NCBI RefSeq assembly: GCF_001640805.2
Contig: NC_066850.1
Location: 6,124,556 to 6,188,555 of the forward strand
Reading direction: 5' to 3'
Source: Lates calcarifer
Taxonomy: Eukaryota; Chordata; Actinopteri; Centropomidae
DNA: 64,000 nt
Part shown: in pieces, positions 10,801 to 21,900 of the stretch
How positions within the stretch are numbered: the first letter of the stretch is position 1
Layout of the letters: the number at the start of each line of letters is the position of its first letter
Translations under genes and position numbers: made by a program
Notes under the pieces: model-generated
What the model was told of the DNA's origin: nothing
The model's input: only the letters and a program-made list of their open reading frames with translations
Databases searched by the model: none

Positions 10801-12110
10801 TACTGTATTTTACATTGTTGTTTCAATTAGTTTTTTTTTTTGGGTCACCGTTACCTATTCAGAATCACAGCAGACACTTTCACTGACAAACTTCTGTCCA
10901 GGTGTTTCTAAATTTTAAAAAATGTCAGACCAGTTAGGGCCAATTAGGGTGCCATTTTAGGGGCAAGCAAAATTGTAAAAGCATCATGTGAAGTGTCTGG
11001 TATGCAACGTAGTTCAAAAAAGGAGGGTATCACAGAACAAGTTAAATAAATCTTTCATGCACCATGATGACTGTTAGTGATCTGGGTCATATTTCTTGGC
11101 AGCTTTATTAGTCAGAGTGAGCAGAGTTGGGCTGTGTACTATAGATTGCTGGGCCCCAGGTGTGACTGACCTCTCAAACTGTGAGACTGTGGTACACAAA
11201 AATGAAAACAGACCAGAACCAGGATCTCTACTGAAAATTTACCAACAGCCAAATGGAAAAAAAATTTAAAAAAATCAGAGGAGTCGATGCATCCTGGCTT
11301 TTCCCAAACACACTGGATCATCTCAATCATGTCTGTCTATTGATTACTGTGCTCTGCACACAGTGGTTTTTTAATACTTGGTTCCCATAGGGAGATTACC
11401 TGGAAAGCAGAGATGCAGCAAACAGTACTGAGAACATTCCTGAACAGTCCACGATGTGTTTGTGGATGTGAAATTGTGCCTGACTGTATTTTACGTCATC
11501 AAGCATGGGCAGATCGAACAACTGCCCGTGTCAAACACTTAGTCTTAAGTCTGTAATGTAAATTCTAAGAGAATTATGAAGTTTTCTGTCCTGAATCTCT
11601 TACAAAAAACAGTCTTAAGTCTCTTGCTAACAGGGTGTTTGCAGGTCAGTAAAACCTGGCAACCAATGACTGTGTGGTGTCAGGTCATATATTAAGTCGT
11701 CTGTACAGCTAAAAGACAGGGATATATAAAAGGTTAAACAGTTTGATTAACGATATGATAGCTAGCTTAGCTATCTTAGACATGATTGCTAACAAGCTAT
11801 TAAAAGATAAACATGCAGAATTGCTGGATGTTGCTAGCTTGAGCATTATGTTTAGCAACGTCAACAGTAAGAGCAACATTTACATTCTTAACGTGCAAAA
11901 TGCAACATTGCCTATGAAGCAGCCGATCTCTGTAACACGGTCTTCATTTTACTTGCAAAATGTGCCAGCAGTAAGTTAAAACCTGGCGTTAGCACGTCAC
12001 GCTAGTGTTGTTGACCGACCTGCTAACGTCTCACGGTGCGGCGGCCTGCCTGTCAGTTTCTCGAATTTATTCAGCTGGTCTGGACTGCGAGCGCCTTCAG
12101 CGTCCGACAT
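7819..12110 (-). CDS. klhdc10: Kelch domain-containing protein 10, CUL2 E3 ligase substrate receptor
   Basis: Coding exons in order on the minus strand: 12110-12035, 9713-9492, 9368-9214, 9135-8987, 8900-8816, 8718-8652, 8578-8531, 8366-8227, 8028-7819. They sum to 1152 nt (383 aa) and the phases agree throughout. Kelch repeats are plain: RSGHRCVADNTNLYVFGGY, NLLVFGGTGIPFGENNGNDV, GFLYVFGGTTGYIYSTD, RIYILGGGTSW, VFICGGYNGE and MYIHGGVVN. These should form a six-bladed propeller. The C-terminal helices, ending GLTQELIERLK, match the elongin-BC/CUL2-binding tail of the family. KLHDC10 is known to recruit proteins with C-terminal degrons (glycine or alanine tails, including those made in ribosome quality control) to CRL2, and to activate ASK1 by suppressing PP5. 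The human protein is about 442 aa. Much of the shortfall lies between SPDQLNKFEKLTGRPPH and HRTPPARSGHRC, where human has roughly 30 more residues. I found no exon for these in the 2.3-kb first intron, so one small exon may be missing from this model. Confidence 0.93.
9714..12034 (-). other. klhdc10 intron 1
   Basis: A 2.3-kb intron of AT-rich sequence without a long open frame. A T-run lies near 10831-10841. No mobile element is recognisable. It is the place to look for a possible missing small klhdc10 exon. Confidence 0.7.
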
Positions 12111-12420
12111 CGTTTCCCCTTCACAAATCCAGTCCTCGAGAATGTCACATCAAATAAAAATAACATCTGCTAAAGTGCTGATAAAACATTATAAATCATT
12201 TCACATCTCAAGTCAGTTTGAAGCCATTCACAAATTTTACCCCCCGGCGTCAGACGCTTGGCCAATCAGAGGGCTTGTTATTAGGACGTTGCGTCATCAG
12301 ATGGGGGCGGGACTGCGCGTGTCGGTCTCCAAAACAACAACAGTTTTTTGTTTTTTTTTCCTGCACTAGTGTGGTTCAGAGACCTACAGGGGCTGGAGGG
12401 TTGGAGATGACTAACGTGGT
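12111..12420 (-). promoter_or_regulatory. klhdc10 promoter and 5' UTR region
   Basis: Upstream of the klhdc10 ATG (12110-12108) lie a CCAAT box (CCAATCA at 12262), a CRE/ATF-like TTGCGTCATCA near 12289-12299, a GGGGCGGGA Sp1-type box near 12304 and a TGCGCGTG NRF1-like half-site near 12314. The density of these sites fits a TATA-less housekeeping promoter. The exact transcription start is unknown. Confidence 0.5.
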
Positions 12421-13140
12421 GAGAGAGAAAGTCCATGTGTCACATCATGAACTGCTAAGACTCACAGGCCCGGAGCAAGAACTAAAAAATAATCCACTGA
12501 GGTCATGAGTTCAAAGTACTTGTTTAAAAAAAAAAAAAAGATGAGTAAAAAGGTTTTACCTTTTTTTTAAAATCACATTTGTTCATTTGCATGTTCATTA
12601 TGGTGCATTATGGCTTGCCAGTTATGTATTTCCGTTGAGGACTAATTACTTTTTAAAGTTTTATTTAATTCTTTTGCCTTTAACAATCAAATTTTAAGAT
12701 ATTTTGTCTAAAATAATATCCAAACCAGCCTGAAATTTTTGAAATTACATAATGCAAATTCATCTTCATGTTATCAGTCCCTCACGTTGCTAGAAATAGC
12801 CTATGACTGAGAACATGATCTCAGGGTCAGCTAAAGCCCCACCTCTAGAGAACAGTGTCATAAAAACCAATGATAAAAGCTTAAAAAAAATACATGTCAA
12901 AATTGGCTACCCTCATTTAAAAAGAAATTATATATTTTTTCCGATAAAACAGCAGCCAAATGTTCAAAATACATTTTGTTTTCATTAAGCAGAAAATCTA
13001 AATAATATGATAATAATAATAAACTTTTTCATTTGGGCCCTTGACTTTTGGGATCCCTGATGCCATTGTCAGTAATAATTTGAGCTGGATTAAGTCTGGC
13101 AGTTGTGCTCAAAATGGTTACACAGTGCCCTCTTAAGGTG
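12421..13140. other. Intergenic spacer between klhdc10 and zc3hc1
   Basis: AT-rich sequence with an A-run at about 12527-12539 and no recognisable gene, repeat family or RNA. It separates two divergent promoters. Confidence 0.6.
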
Positions 13141-13271
13141 TGTTCCTCCTAACTGGTGCTCTTAGACTACCAGTAACGGTGGGATGTGAGATGTGAGCAC
13201 CAAGACTGGGTTCCCTCAAAGCGGAACGATAGTTTTCAGGGTTTATTTTCCGGGGGACGTCAGAGCCGATC
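13141..13271 (+). promoter_or_regulatory. zc3hc1 promoter and 5' UTR region
   Basis: The stretch just before the zc3hc1 ATG has no evident TATA box. CpG density rises from about 13220 through the first coding exon, which fits a CpG-associated promoter. The ATG sits in gccgatcATGG, with a favourable G at +4. Confidence 0.45.
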
Positions 13272-16200
13272 ATGGCGACTCTCAGCGGTAGTCGTGGGGA
13301 TCGTCTCGGCAACTCTATTCAACAAAAGTCTCCTCTTGCTTCTCCGGAGAAAGTTCGTGAAATTCTTAATGAGGGGGTCTCATCGATAGACGTCGGATCC
13401 GCCAGGTGCGATTCCCGAACATTCGCGCGCTATTTGTTTGAATTAAAGTACATGTTGACATTAGCTAGTTCGGTTAGCCACTTAGCCGGCAGCGCTGCTA
13501 CTTTAGCCGCCTTCATTCTGTGTAATTCGAGGAGGGACGAGTTTCCACAAATTCGGGAGCATGTAGGCCAGGAACAGGAGTTTGCACACATCTGTAATTT
13601 TATTGCGCTTGTTATTATGTCCATTCATCAGACTGCTTTGTGATGGAAGCCCTTGTGTAATCTCTCCTCTGCACGGTTTCAGATAAGGGGGGTGGGGACT
13701 GAAAGTTTGCTAATAATATGGCATCCGATGAGTTCCCTTTTAATTTCCGAAGTATTGGCCACTTTTTGCACAGACACGAAGGCCAGGTTAATTAAATTTA
13801 GTTCGAAAGTCTATTGTGCACCAATACAACATGCATATATTGGTTAACAGTGGGGAAGAACGCAACTGCGCCCCATTTTGTCTCTGGTGTTACGCAAGTG
13901 ACGCGTTTTATAATTTTGTAAAATTATTTTTTAGTTTTCAGGCTGTTACCAGTAACCGACCCTTTTCATTTACTTGTTAAATTTGATTTGGTAAACCTGC
14001 ACCAAGCATTCCTGTACAGCTATGCATTTTTAGATAATGAAATTAGGAATTTTACACTGTTAAGTATACACATATTAATTGTAATAATAAGAAAATGTGT
14101 AAATTTACGATCTGTCATGTGGATTTCAGTGCACAAGGAAATCTGAAAGTTCTGGAAGTAAAAAGCAACACTCAAGCACCTTGCGAGGCAACGAACAAAG
14201 AAGCATTTTTCTCAAGAGTGGAGTCCTATTCAATATCCTTTATTCATTTTGAACTTTTGACCTAGTATGAGACATCTGTTTCTTTCCTTTACATTACACA
14301 ACCATGTGGTAATGAATAAAGATAGCCCTTGTTGATCTGTAATTTGATATGTTTTTGGTGTTTCATATTCAATGACACTTAAATGATCCATGTGGGAATT
14401 TCATGTATATCTGTTTTCATTCAGAGTGACAGTCAATGTGTCAATAGTTGTTTTGTGTCCGAGTGAAATTTTCCTTAGCAGAGCACTGTTTGAAATGGGC
14501 AGGCAAACCCCGCATACTGTCGCCTCTGATGTGCGCCAGATATGGCTGGATCAACGTCGGCTGTGATATGCTCAAGTGCACCAGCTGCCAGGCTTTCCTC
14601 TGTGCATCACTACAACCAACTTTAGACTTTGAAAAATGTAAGCCAAACTTTAAGCAGCAGAAAAAGACAATGTCAGAGCCAGGGCACACCTTATGTTGGC
14701 AAAGTTAGACTGATGTTGCCAGTCTGCCAAAAATTAAAGGTCAGGCAACTCTCTTCTTTTTAATAGATGAATCCCGCATTGCAGAGATATCGAGGCAGCT
14801 TCAGACACAGCATGAGAAGTTTTGTCCTTGGCCTGACTTTCCTTGTCCAGGTAAGAGCAACCATTTGTGGCGTGTATATACATATATAACAAAAATAGTC
14901 TTTAACATGACTGTGTCATCTGATCTGAATTAAGCCTGATGTATTCACGTGATTGTCATCGTAAACGTTGCTTTTATTTCAGAGCGTTTCTGGCTGGTTC
15001 CAGCCTGTGAACCATCAACACTTCTCACTGCCTTCTTAGATCGCTTCCAGAGTGCCTGTCTCCTTGCACAGCAGCTGCCAGCTATGAAGCCAGAGCAGCT
15101 GAAATCAATGGTATGGCATGGTTTATGCATGGTGACAAAGATGCCCTCTAAAACATTATTAACGTTACAGAAAGAACTTAGAACAGTGGAATCTGGAAAT
15201 AATGGAAAGGATGGTCTGATTATTTGCAGAAAAATCTGAAGTTTTTGTGTGGATGTATTTAGCAATCAAAATTGTTCACATGTGATTAATGTCCACTGTT
15301 TCTTTGCAGTCTTTGACTGAGGATGTTATCAGTGTTATATTGCAACTGATCGAGGAAGAACAAAAAAGAAAGGGAGGGACTCTGTGTTCTGAACCTTTGG
15401 CTGTCCAGGTGGCTGCGTGCATCGTTTCTCTCTGTGGCTGGGCGGCAAGGTGAGCTAAAACTTCAGATTCCCTCTAATGCACACAGACTGTTGAACATGG
15501 CACAAAATTCACTGACACGTCTCCACCTCATTAAGATGCCTGAGCCCATGAATTTGGTTTATCTTAGCCCAGCTCTGCAGGCCATGAACCTGCCCATCCT
15601 CACCTGCTCCTACTGCATGCGCAAGGTGGGTTTGTGGAACTTCCACCAGATGGAGGGAATGGGGGGTGATGGAGATGCCTTACCAAACACTGTAGGACAG
15701 TCTGCTCAAGCAACAGGTCCCGCTTCAGCAGCATCGCATGAGGGCCAGGGAGACCATTCTACGTCTGCCTCACCCACCCCTGCCACAACTCCATGTCGCA
15801 TGAAACTGAGGAGCCAGGACTCCACCCGCGCTGACCAGGCAAGTTTTATGCAAATGCAGGCTAGAAATGTTTGTTCCGTGTACATCACTGGCAACTAAAA
15901 TCTTCAGTACATACCAGGCTGCTTTTTCAACATGTTCTGGTGTATGTTACAGGGTGAGGGAACCTCCTCCCCTGTGGCTTTGCGAGCCCGAAGCAGAGAC
16001 TCACCAAGCCCCAGTGAAGAGCTGCCAAGTCCCTTGACCAGAGGCAAAAGGCCTGCAACTCGCAGCAGAGGACAGGGGGACAACTCTGGGGCTGATGGCA
16101 CTGCTAGCCTGCAACACCCTCCCAAACGCCTGTGCCTCTCATCAGTTGGTGGTCCTGTAAGAACTAACATTATTGCTGATTTTATGCCTAGGCTTTGGCA

Positions 16201-16757
16201 GTTTTATTATGGCTCCATATGCAGAGGTACACATTAATGATTAATAATACAGTGCTGTCACAAACATCTTTTTTGACCTACCTCCCTGTTATTTCAGGAT
16301 GGGCTCCTGCACAAAAATGCGTTTGACCCTCTCGCTCAGCACAGAGACTGGTGTCCCTGGATTTCTGTGGGAAAGGAGAATTTGGACCCAGGGGCCATCC
16401 CCGCTTTGGGTGGAGGCTCAGCATCTCATCAGCAGGGCTGGAAGGCTGCTCTCGACCTCCTCATGCCCATGAAGAACTCTGATACAACGGGAGGCAGTCC
16501 AGCACAGGCAAGTCAAAATATTCCAAGCTTGTGTGTCTAGGCCTATTTAAAAACACTGTACCTCATCTTAATTTCAGATTTGTTGGCCCTACAACTTAAC
16601 TCTTTCATATTAACAACATCTGACATTTCTATTCTCTCTTCCCTAGCAGGGCCCTCGTGACAAGTCTAAAAGGGTGTTTGCTATTTTCCGTCAGTGGCAG
16701 GTATCCTCCTCTCCGTCTCAGCAGACTGTTCTCAACCAAACAGCATTGCAGCACTGA
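13272..16757 (+). CDS. zc3hc1: Zinc finger C3HC-type protein 1 (NIPA)
   Basis: Coding exons: 13272-13405, 14130-14232, 14487-14637, 14767-14850, 14983-15110, 15310-15449, 15568-15838, 15953-16156, 16298-16507, 16650-16757. They sum to 1533 nt (510 aa; human about 502). Two BIR-like C3HC zinc sites are intact. The first has C110-x2-C113 (LKCTSCQAFLC) with H145-x3-C149 (QHEKFCPW). The second has C260-x2-C263 (LTCSYCMRKVGLWNF) with H420-x3-C424 (QHRDWCPW). Between them lies a Ser/Pro/Arg-rich linker with KRPATRSRG and PPKRLCLSS, likely nuclear localisation signals. The C-terminal helix is KRVFAIFRQWQ. NIPA was described as the F-box-like subunit of an SCF ligase for nuclear cyclin B1, and as a nuclear-basket protein that binds TPR. 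Intron 2 is AT-AC and introns 7 and 9 are GC-AG. Exon 10 has a TAGCAG tandem acceptor that could add one Gln. For exon 7, an upstream in-frame acceptor (cacACAG near 15493) would lengthen the protein; I chose 15568 because it aligns without a gap to the human protein as I recall it. Confidence 0.93.
14233..14486 (+). other. zc3hc1 intron 2: AT-AC, U12-type minor intron
   Basis: The intron begins ATATCCTTT, the exact AT-AC minor-spliceosome donor, and ends AGAGCAC. A near-consensus branch site TTCCTTAGC (14471-14479) lies about 9 nt before the end. Joining TCC TAT TCA to TGT TTG AAA TGG gives VESYSCLKWAGKP, which lines up with the conserved family sequence. The nearby GT and AG dinucleotides do not give an open frame. 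No GT-AG alternative fits. Confidence 0.85.
15839..15952 (+). other. zc3hc1 intron 7: GC-AG intron
   Basis: The donor is CCAG|GCAAGT, the strong-consensus form typical of GC-AG introns, and the acceptor is TTACAG|GGT. Phase 0 is kept on both sides. Read-through would instead add about 19 residues before a stop. Confidence 0.75.
16508..16649 (+). other. zc3hc1 intron 9: second GC-AG intron, with NAGNAG acceptor
   Basis: The donor is ACAG|GCAAGT. The acceptor region reads TAGCAG|GGC, so the splice may fall before or after the CAG and vary the protein by one Gln. The GC donor has the same extended GCAAGT consensus as intron 7. Confidence 0.7.
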
Positions 16758-17700
16758 AGTGATGAACTGACCTGACCTGCCCTTTTTTGCGGTACAGAAT
16801 TGGTAGTACCAGTGACAGCAGTGTCATATCATATCAGTGTATGCCATCCCTTAAAGTCATGTTTACAGTCAAAGTGTTTCTGGGGCGAAAAGGAAGTTGA
16901 TTGTGTCTTCAGGCGAATGAATAAGTGTCTTCTCTGTTAATAGTGAAATATGTGAAGGATGCCTGTGTGGTGTTAAAACATTTGAATTCTACTACATGAA
17001 AACTGGGATGTGCAACTACTGGGGCATACATAGGCCTTGCATCATGTGTGTACATAAGTAGTCATCAACTAATAGAACACATCTCAGTATATGAATTGGC
17101 CACAAGCAAGGCATCTACTATTAACCTTACATGAAGTCTGCTTTGGTAGTCCTTCATGACATTGTGATGGTCTTGATTTCTGTGGAATACAAGAGACAAG
17201 GAATCCTTGATCATGAGAAAGGACCAAATGGCTCGACACTGGAAAGGTAATGTTTACCTTCACTGTATGTTGAGTCATTTGTGGGAGCGGCAAACATTAA
17301 CCTCAGATTAGCAAAAAAACTGTGAGGAAGTCCTTTTTGTGTGTGTACTGTTTTGCTTGAAAAGCAATGTGGATATGAGTTCTCTTTGAAAAGAACAGAA
17401 TCCTTTTTGTGAGTAATGAAATGTTTGAAAGTCAGTGCTAAAATCCTGATTATTGCAGGCAGGTGGAACCACGTGCCATGAACATCAAACCTGTTTTAAA
17501 TTAGATACCTTTCCTTTTCGCCTTCCTGTGACATCTCATTGCTAATGCAGTTCTCTCTATCCTGCATGTGCTTTTATCTTTGTAGAATTTCCTAAAAGGG
17601 TTTAATAAAATGCTCCTCTTGTTTGTTTCACTTGACATGTCATTCCTCTGACTTTGAACACAAAGCAATGCGAAAAATAAAGCAGAATTAGAAATCAACT
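16758..17700 (+). other. zc3hc1 3' UTR
   Basis: Non-coding sequence follows the TGA. AATAAA hexamers occur near 17604 and at 17676-17681, followed by AT-rich DNA. The 3' end is therefore placed near 17.7 kb. Confidence 0.5.
17676..17681 (+). terminator. Candidate AATAAA polyadenylation signal of zc3hc1
   Basis: This hexamer sits about 0.92 kb after the stop. Another at about 17604 is an alternative, and a further one near 18602 is possible but too close to ube2h to be preferred. Confidence 0.45.
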
Positions 17701-18640
17701 AAATTATCACGTTGTATATGCTTGGTATATCGTATAGACAGGGTAAATCGTTGCATTTACAACAGTGATTGACGTCTGAAGAGTGTCTGATGTTACATGA
17801 ATATGATTTGGAGTCAGCTCATCTGTTCCATTTACTGTGGTACGTTGCCTTGCAGCACTCACTGGCAGCCATTTTGTTGCCTTTACACATCTTAACCTCT
17901 TTGGGCTCAGAGGAATGACAGTTATGCAAACAATGTACAGTAGTTCCTTATAATTCTCTTTTATGTAGATGATTATTATAGGTCGACTGTTGAAAGACAG
18001 CCTTATGACCTAATCATTTGTAAGAACACAAGAAAAACACTCCTGATATAAAAACAGGTATGAAATGGTTGTCAGGGTATTGGTATATTTTTTAGCCATG
18101 ACTATAGAAGACAATTTCATTATAAGATATAATTTGTATACTGTATATTGCAACCTAACTTCAGGCTGATTTGGCCATTTAACACAAAAAAATGAAATAA
18201 GGTGATTTAAAGCTTGCAGATGTGATTTATGTGCAGCAAAGTTTCCCCCATAGTTGAGGAAATCAGTTCTTCAAAGGGTTGTCAGCTGGGACTGGACATT
18301 ATAGGGTATATATCCAGGCAACCAACGTTTGGCTGTGTCTCTTTTCCCCACTGGAGAACATGGAAGATGGGCAAAAATGTAATTGTTTTGGAACAGTGAC
18401 AATAAAGACTATTTTAAACCAAGACGGAGCCAGTGCCACAACAATGAGAGGAACTGCAAAGCCCTGTCTTACTGCTAATGTTTATTCTATGTTTTGATAT
18501 TTCTATTTTACTTTTGGGCCCCCAAATAGAAAGCAACAATATAAATGGTGTCCAATGGCATTTCAATATGAAATTGAGGGTACAAAACCAAATGTGTTCT
18601 AAATAAAACTACAAAGATGGCCATTTATGGTGACGTTTGG
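17701..18640. other. Intergenic spacer between zc3hc1 and ube2h
   Basis: AT-rich DNA with no gene or repeat that I recognise. Short open frames here show no family features. Confidence 0.55.
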
Positions 18641-18905
18641 TCGCGCATGTATGACGTTATCCGCGGAGGGATCCTAGCTTGTCAGAACCATGGTCAGAAC
18701 GCTGAGAGGCAGTGAACAGCAGAGGTCTAACGTTAGCTCAGCTACTCATTAGGATAGGGAGGCATTGAACTGTGAAGACGTCTTGCGGTGAACATTTCTG
18801 TAAGCAAATGTTAACTTTCGGATAGTACCGTTTGCTAGGCTGTCTAGCGTTTCGGGGGCTAGCTTTCAGTTTAGTTACTGGTGTTCTGCGGTGGAAATAG
18901 CAAAA
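18641..18905 (+). promoter_or_regulatory. ube2h promoter and 5' UTR
   Basis: CpG content rises from about 18640 (GGTCGCGCATG, ATGACGTTATCCGCGG) up to the start codon. The ATGACG/TGACGTT motif near 18650 is CRE-like. No TATA box is evident. The transcription start is not known. Confidence 0.45.
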
Positions 18906-21900
18906 ATGTCGTCTCCAAGTCCGGGTAAAAGGCGAATGGATACCGATGTGGTGAAACTGTATCCTTTCTGAACATAAACAACAGTCTCTCAATCGCTGTC
19001 TAGTCAGCTATGTCCTGATGTATGTGGAAATTTGATACGAGCAAACCCTATTTATTTATGCTGTTTGTTTGTCTTGGTAACTCAATGAAGATAGAGCTTT
19101 CATTGTGAATGACTGGTGTTTTTGTGTAAACAACATTTTGCTAGCAAAGCCAAGTGTTAGCTATTTCTGTCCTGCGAACCTTCAGTTGCCTATCGGGACA
19201 GCTGTATTAGCTAATCAGATCGGTCCCTTGTCCTTTTAGCATTTTTCCAACACCGTATTTTTGTAACATTAACGTTAGCTGTCTAGCCTGTTGTCTTTAT
19301 TTGAAAATTACTGCAACAGCCGAACAGAGGCTAACGTTGTTCTCCTTTTACAGAATGTCTTTCATCTTGTTGCACCACCAATAGATCTGGCAGCGGTAGA
19401 CTATATAAAACACCTTGTGGCAATTTGGTTTCTTTGTCCAGACTGTTGTTTGTCAGGGGAGTTAAGCCAAACTGCCCCTTTACACGTTGACACAGGAGCT
19501 TGTTTACATAACGTAAGGCTAACGTCAACTGAAAATGCTGCTGTCTTTTGTTCTACTCTTCGTAAAAAAAACGTTGGCGTTATTGCTGCATGTATTTCAC
19601 TCTGGGTTTGATTGGCTTTGCTTTGTAACCCTACTGACGGTTTTGAAATTATATTATTGCATCTGCCACTTGAAATGTTACCTTGTAACGCTGCTGAGCT
19701 GGCTTGCTAGTCTGCTGGTTAATTTCAACATCAAAATGGCCACCTGATCTGTGTGTCTCACTGTACTTCAGTGTCTGTAGGCAAACATGTGGAAGGCTGC
19801 CTTGTATCATTTTACAGTGGTTAGAACTTGTTGTTTTACAAATATTGGAATTGGACGTGAGTGTGGCAGCTGTTTGTTCAGTGGTACAGCAGGTGTCATG
19901 GGCCTGCAGTCGTTTTCATTGTGGAATGCTTGAACTTTTGGGCAACGTCTAGTATGCTCTGATTTGAAGTCGTTGTCACCATGTTTACTTTTACACTGCT
20001 CATTTATTTGTTCCGTTTCGCTAAGGGCTGACGGCGGGGGCTCTAAAAATAAACCATAACATCATCTTTTCAGTCCATACAGTGTTCTAGAAGAATACTA
20101 TGAACAAGAAGTTTTGTTTTTGTCCCAGCACAGTGGAAACCAGCTTAATGATTGGGTAGCCTGTTACTAGCCGGAAACCACAAGAGGGAGGGACTTAAAA
20201 CAGCTGATGGGATGGCTAAAGCTTAGTCAAATATGGCGCTAGAACTGGCCTGGTCAAAACAAACCAAAAACAAGTGGGAATGTCTCAACAGGCTCAAAAT
20301 AATGGTTAAAAGGGAAAAGTTTGAAAGTCTTGGTAGTTTGATCTTTGAAGTTTTTAATTAAACTGACTTATTATTGTATTCTGAGTTATTTTTATAGACC
20401 TATCATATCTGACTTAGGCAATGCTGATTCTGCATTTCATAATACATCCTGCCCCATATTGCCATGTTACAGATAGATTGTCACCAGCCTCATACATTTC
20501 AAACTGCATGTGGCTGCAATATGTGATTACACATCAGCAAGGAGGCTGCAAGTCGTTCTTTTCAAGCTACATTTCTCTTGTTATTTTGGCCTGTTGCCTA
20601 AGGCGTTTTGTTACGTCGGCTAGCAAGCAACAGTGCTTGTTTGAACAAGTTTCTGCCCCCCCCCCCCAACTCCACTAGTGTGTAGGCTATGAGCCACGAG
20701 TGTTGAGGCAGACAAAGCAGGAGTTTTTTAGATTTCCCGCACACACCCAGCCTTGCAGTAGTGCACCCCCTCTCCTTCTGGGGCTTCTTGACTGACAGGC
20801 AAGAGCAGGTTTGCTCTATGCCACCTGCTCAATTCCATACAATGACCTGTGTGTGTTGTAAGATGCCATGAGTTAGCAGTGGTCAGCAAATGTTGAGGAG
20901 GAGAACAGCTATGTGTGTTTAAAAGTAGGTCTACAGAATTGAGATTTACATAGCATATGGGTCCACTCCTGACTAGGCCGTCTTGTGGGGCTGAAGTAGG
21001 GAAGGCTCCAGGTTACTAGCAGAAACAACCTCCTCTCTGTGCTCCTTATCCCCACGTCTCCCTGTGCTGTAACCAAAACCTGAAACTCACACTGCCTTTT
21101 AGACAGGAGCAGCTTCTTTCTTACGCGCTGACACTGAGAGCCCTTGCGCATTAATTTGCTGCGGCCACCGGAGAGCTGAGAATCTAGAGCGGAGGCCATT
21201 AGAGAATTCATGAAAATGAATGTCAGAATGACCTCAGCATGTAGTATCACTGGGTTTAAGCCTTGTCCTAAGCCAGGCCGATGGATGACAGCCTGCTTTT
21301 AGCACCAAATGTACAGTCTTTGTGTTTGCATGCCAGTAGCCTGAACTCTGTTCTATTTTATGAAACTGTAATGGATAAGGTATGAAGTGTTGGTTCACTC
21401 TCACTTTATGCTATATTTTTTTGTAATTCCCCTACACTTTCACCTCCCTCCTTTGAAAGAGACAACTTGCTTATTGTCCAGTATTTCCCAGACTGTATCC
21501 CTAAACCTTAAATTAGAGTTATTGTCCAATGACCTGCATAATTTCTGGCCACTGGCTATTCAGTCTCGCTCTTGGACATGTTGCTTTAATTTTGGAACAC
21601 AGTACTCTTGAACAAGAGTCTTAGTAGAGTATGTCATTTAAAAGAGCTTTACATTCAGCTTATTGTGTGGGGTTGACTGCACATACTGTGTAGGTAGTTG
21701 TGCTATTATTTGCATGTATTCATCATTGCTCTACTCGCTTTACAAATGCTTTCAAGCAGTAAGCTGCTGGAATTTGAGCACAGGTAGATTACAAAGGACT
21801 AAGCCTATTGTGAATGCTAGCGCAAGCTCTTGTGGTGTCTGGCCTATGGAATTTAATGCAGTAAATTGAACAGAAAAGGATATGTGTAGAATTATCTGCG

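Noticed and set aside
15470..15567. Possible earlier start of zc3hc1 exon 7 (acceptor near 15493)
   Set aside because: The extra 25 residues are in frame but have no counterpart in the family, while the acceptor at 15568 aligns without a gap. It remains possible as an alternative isoform.
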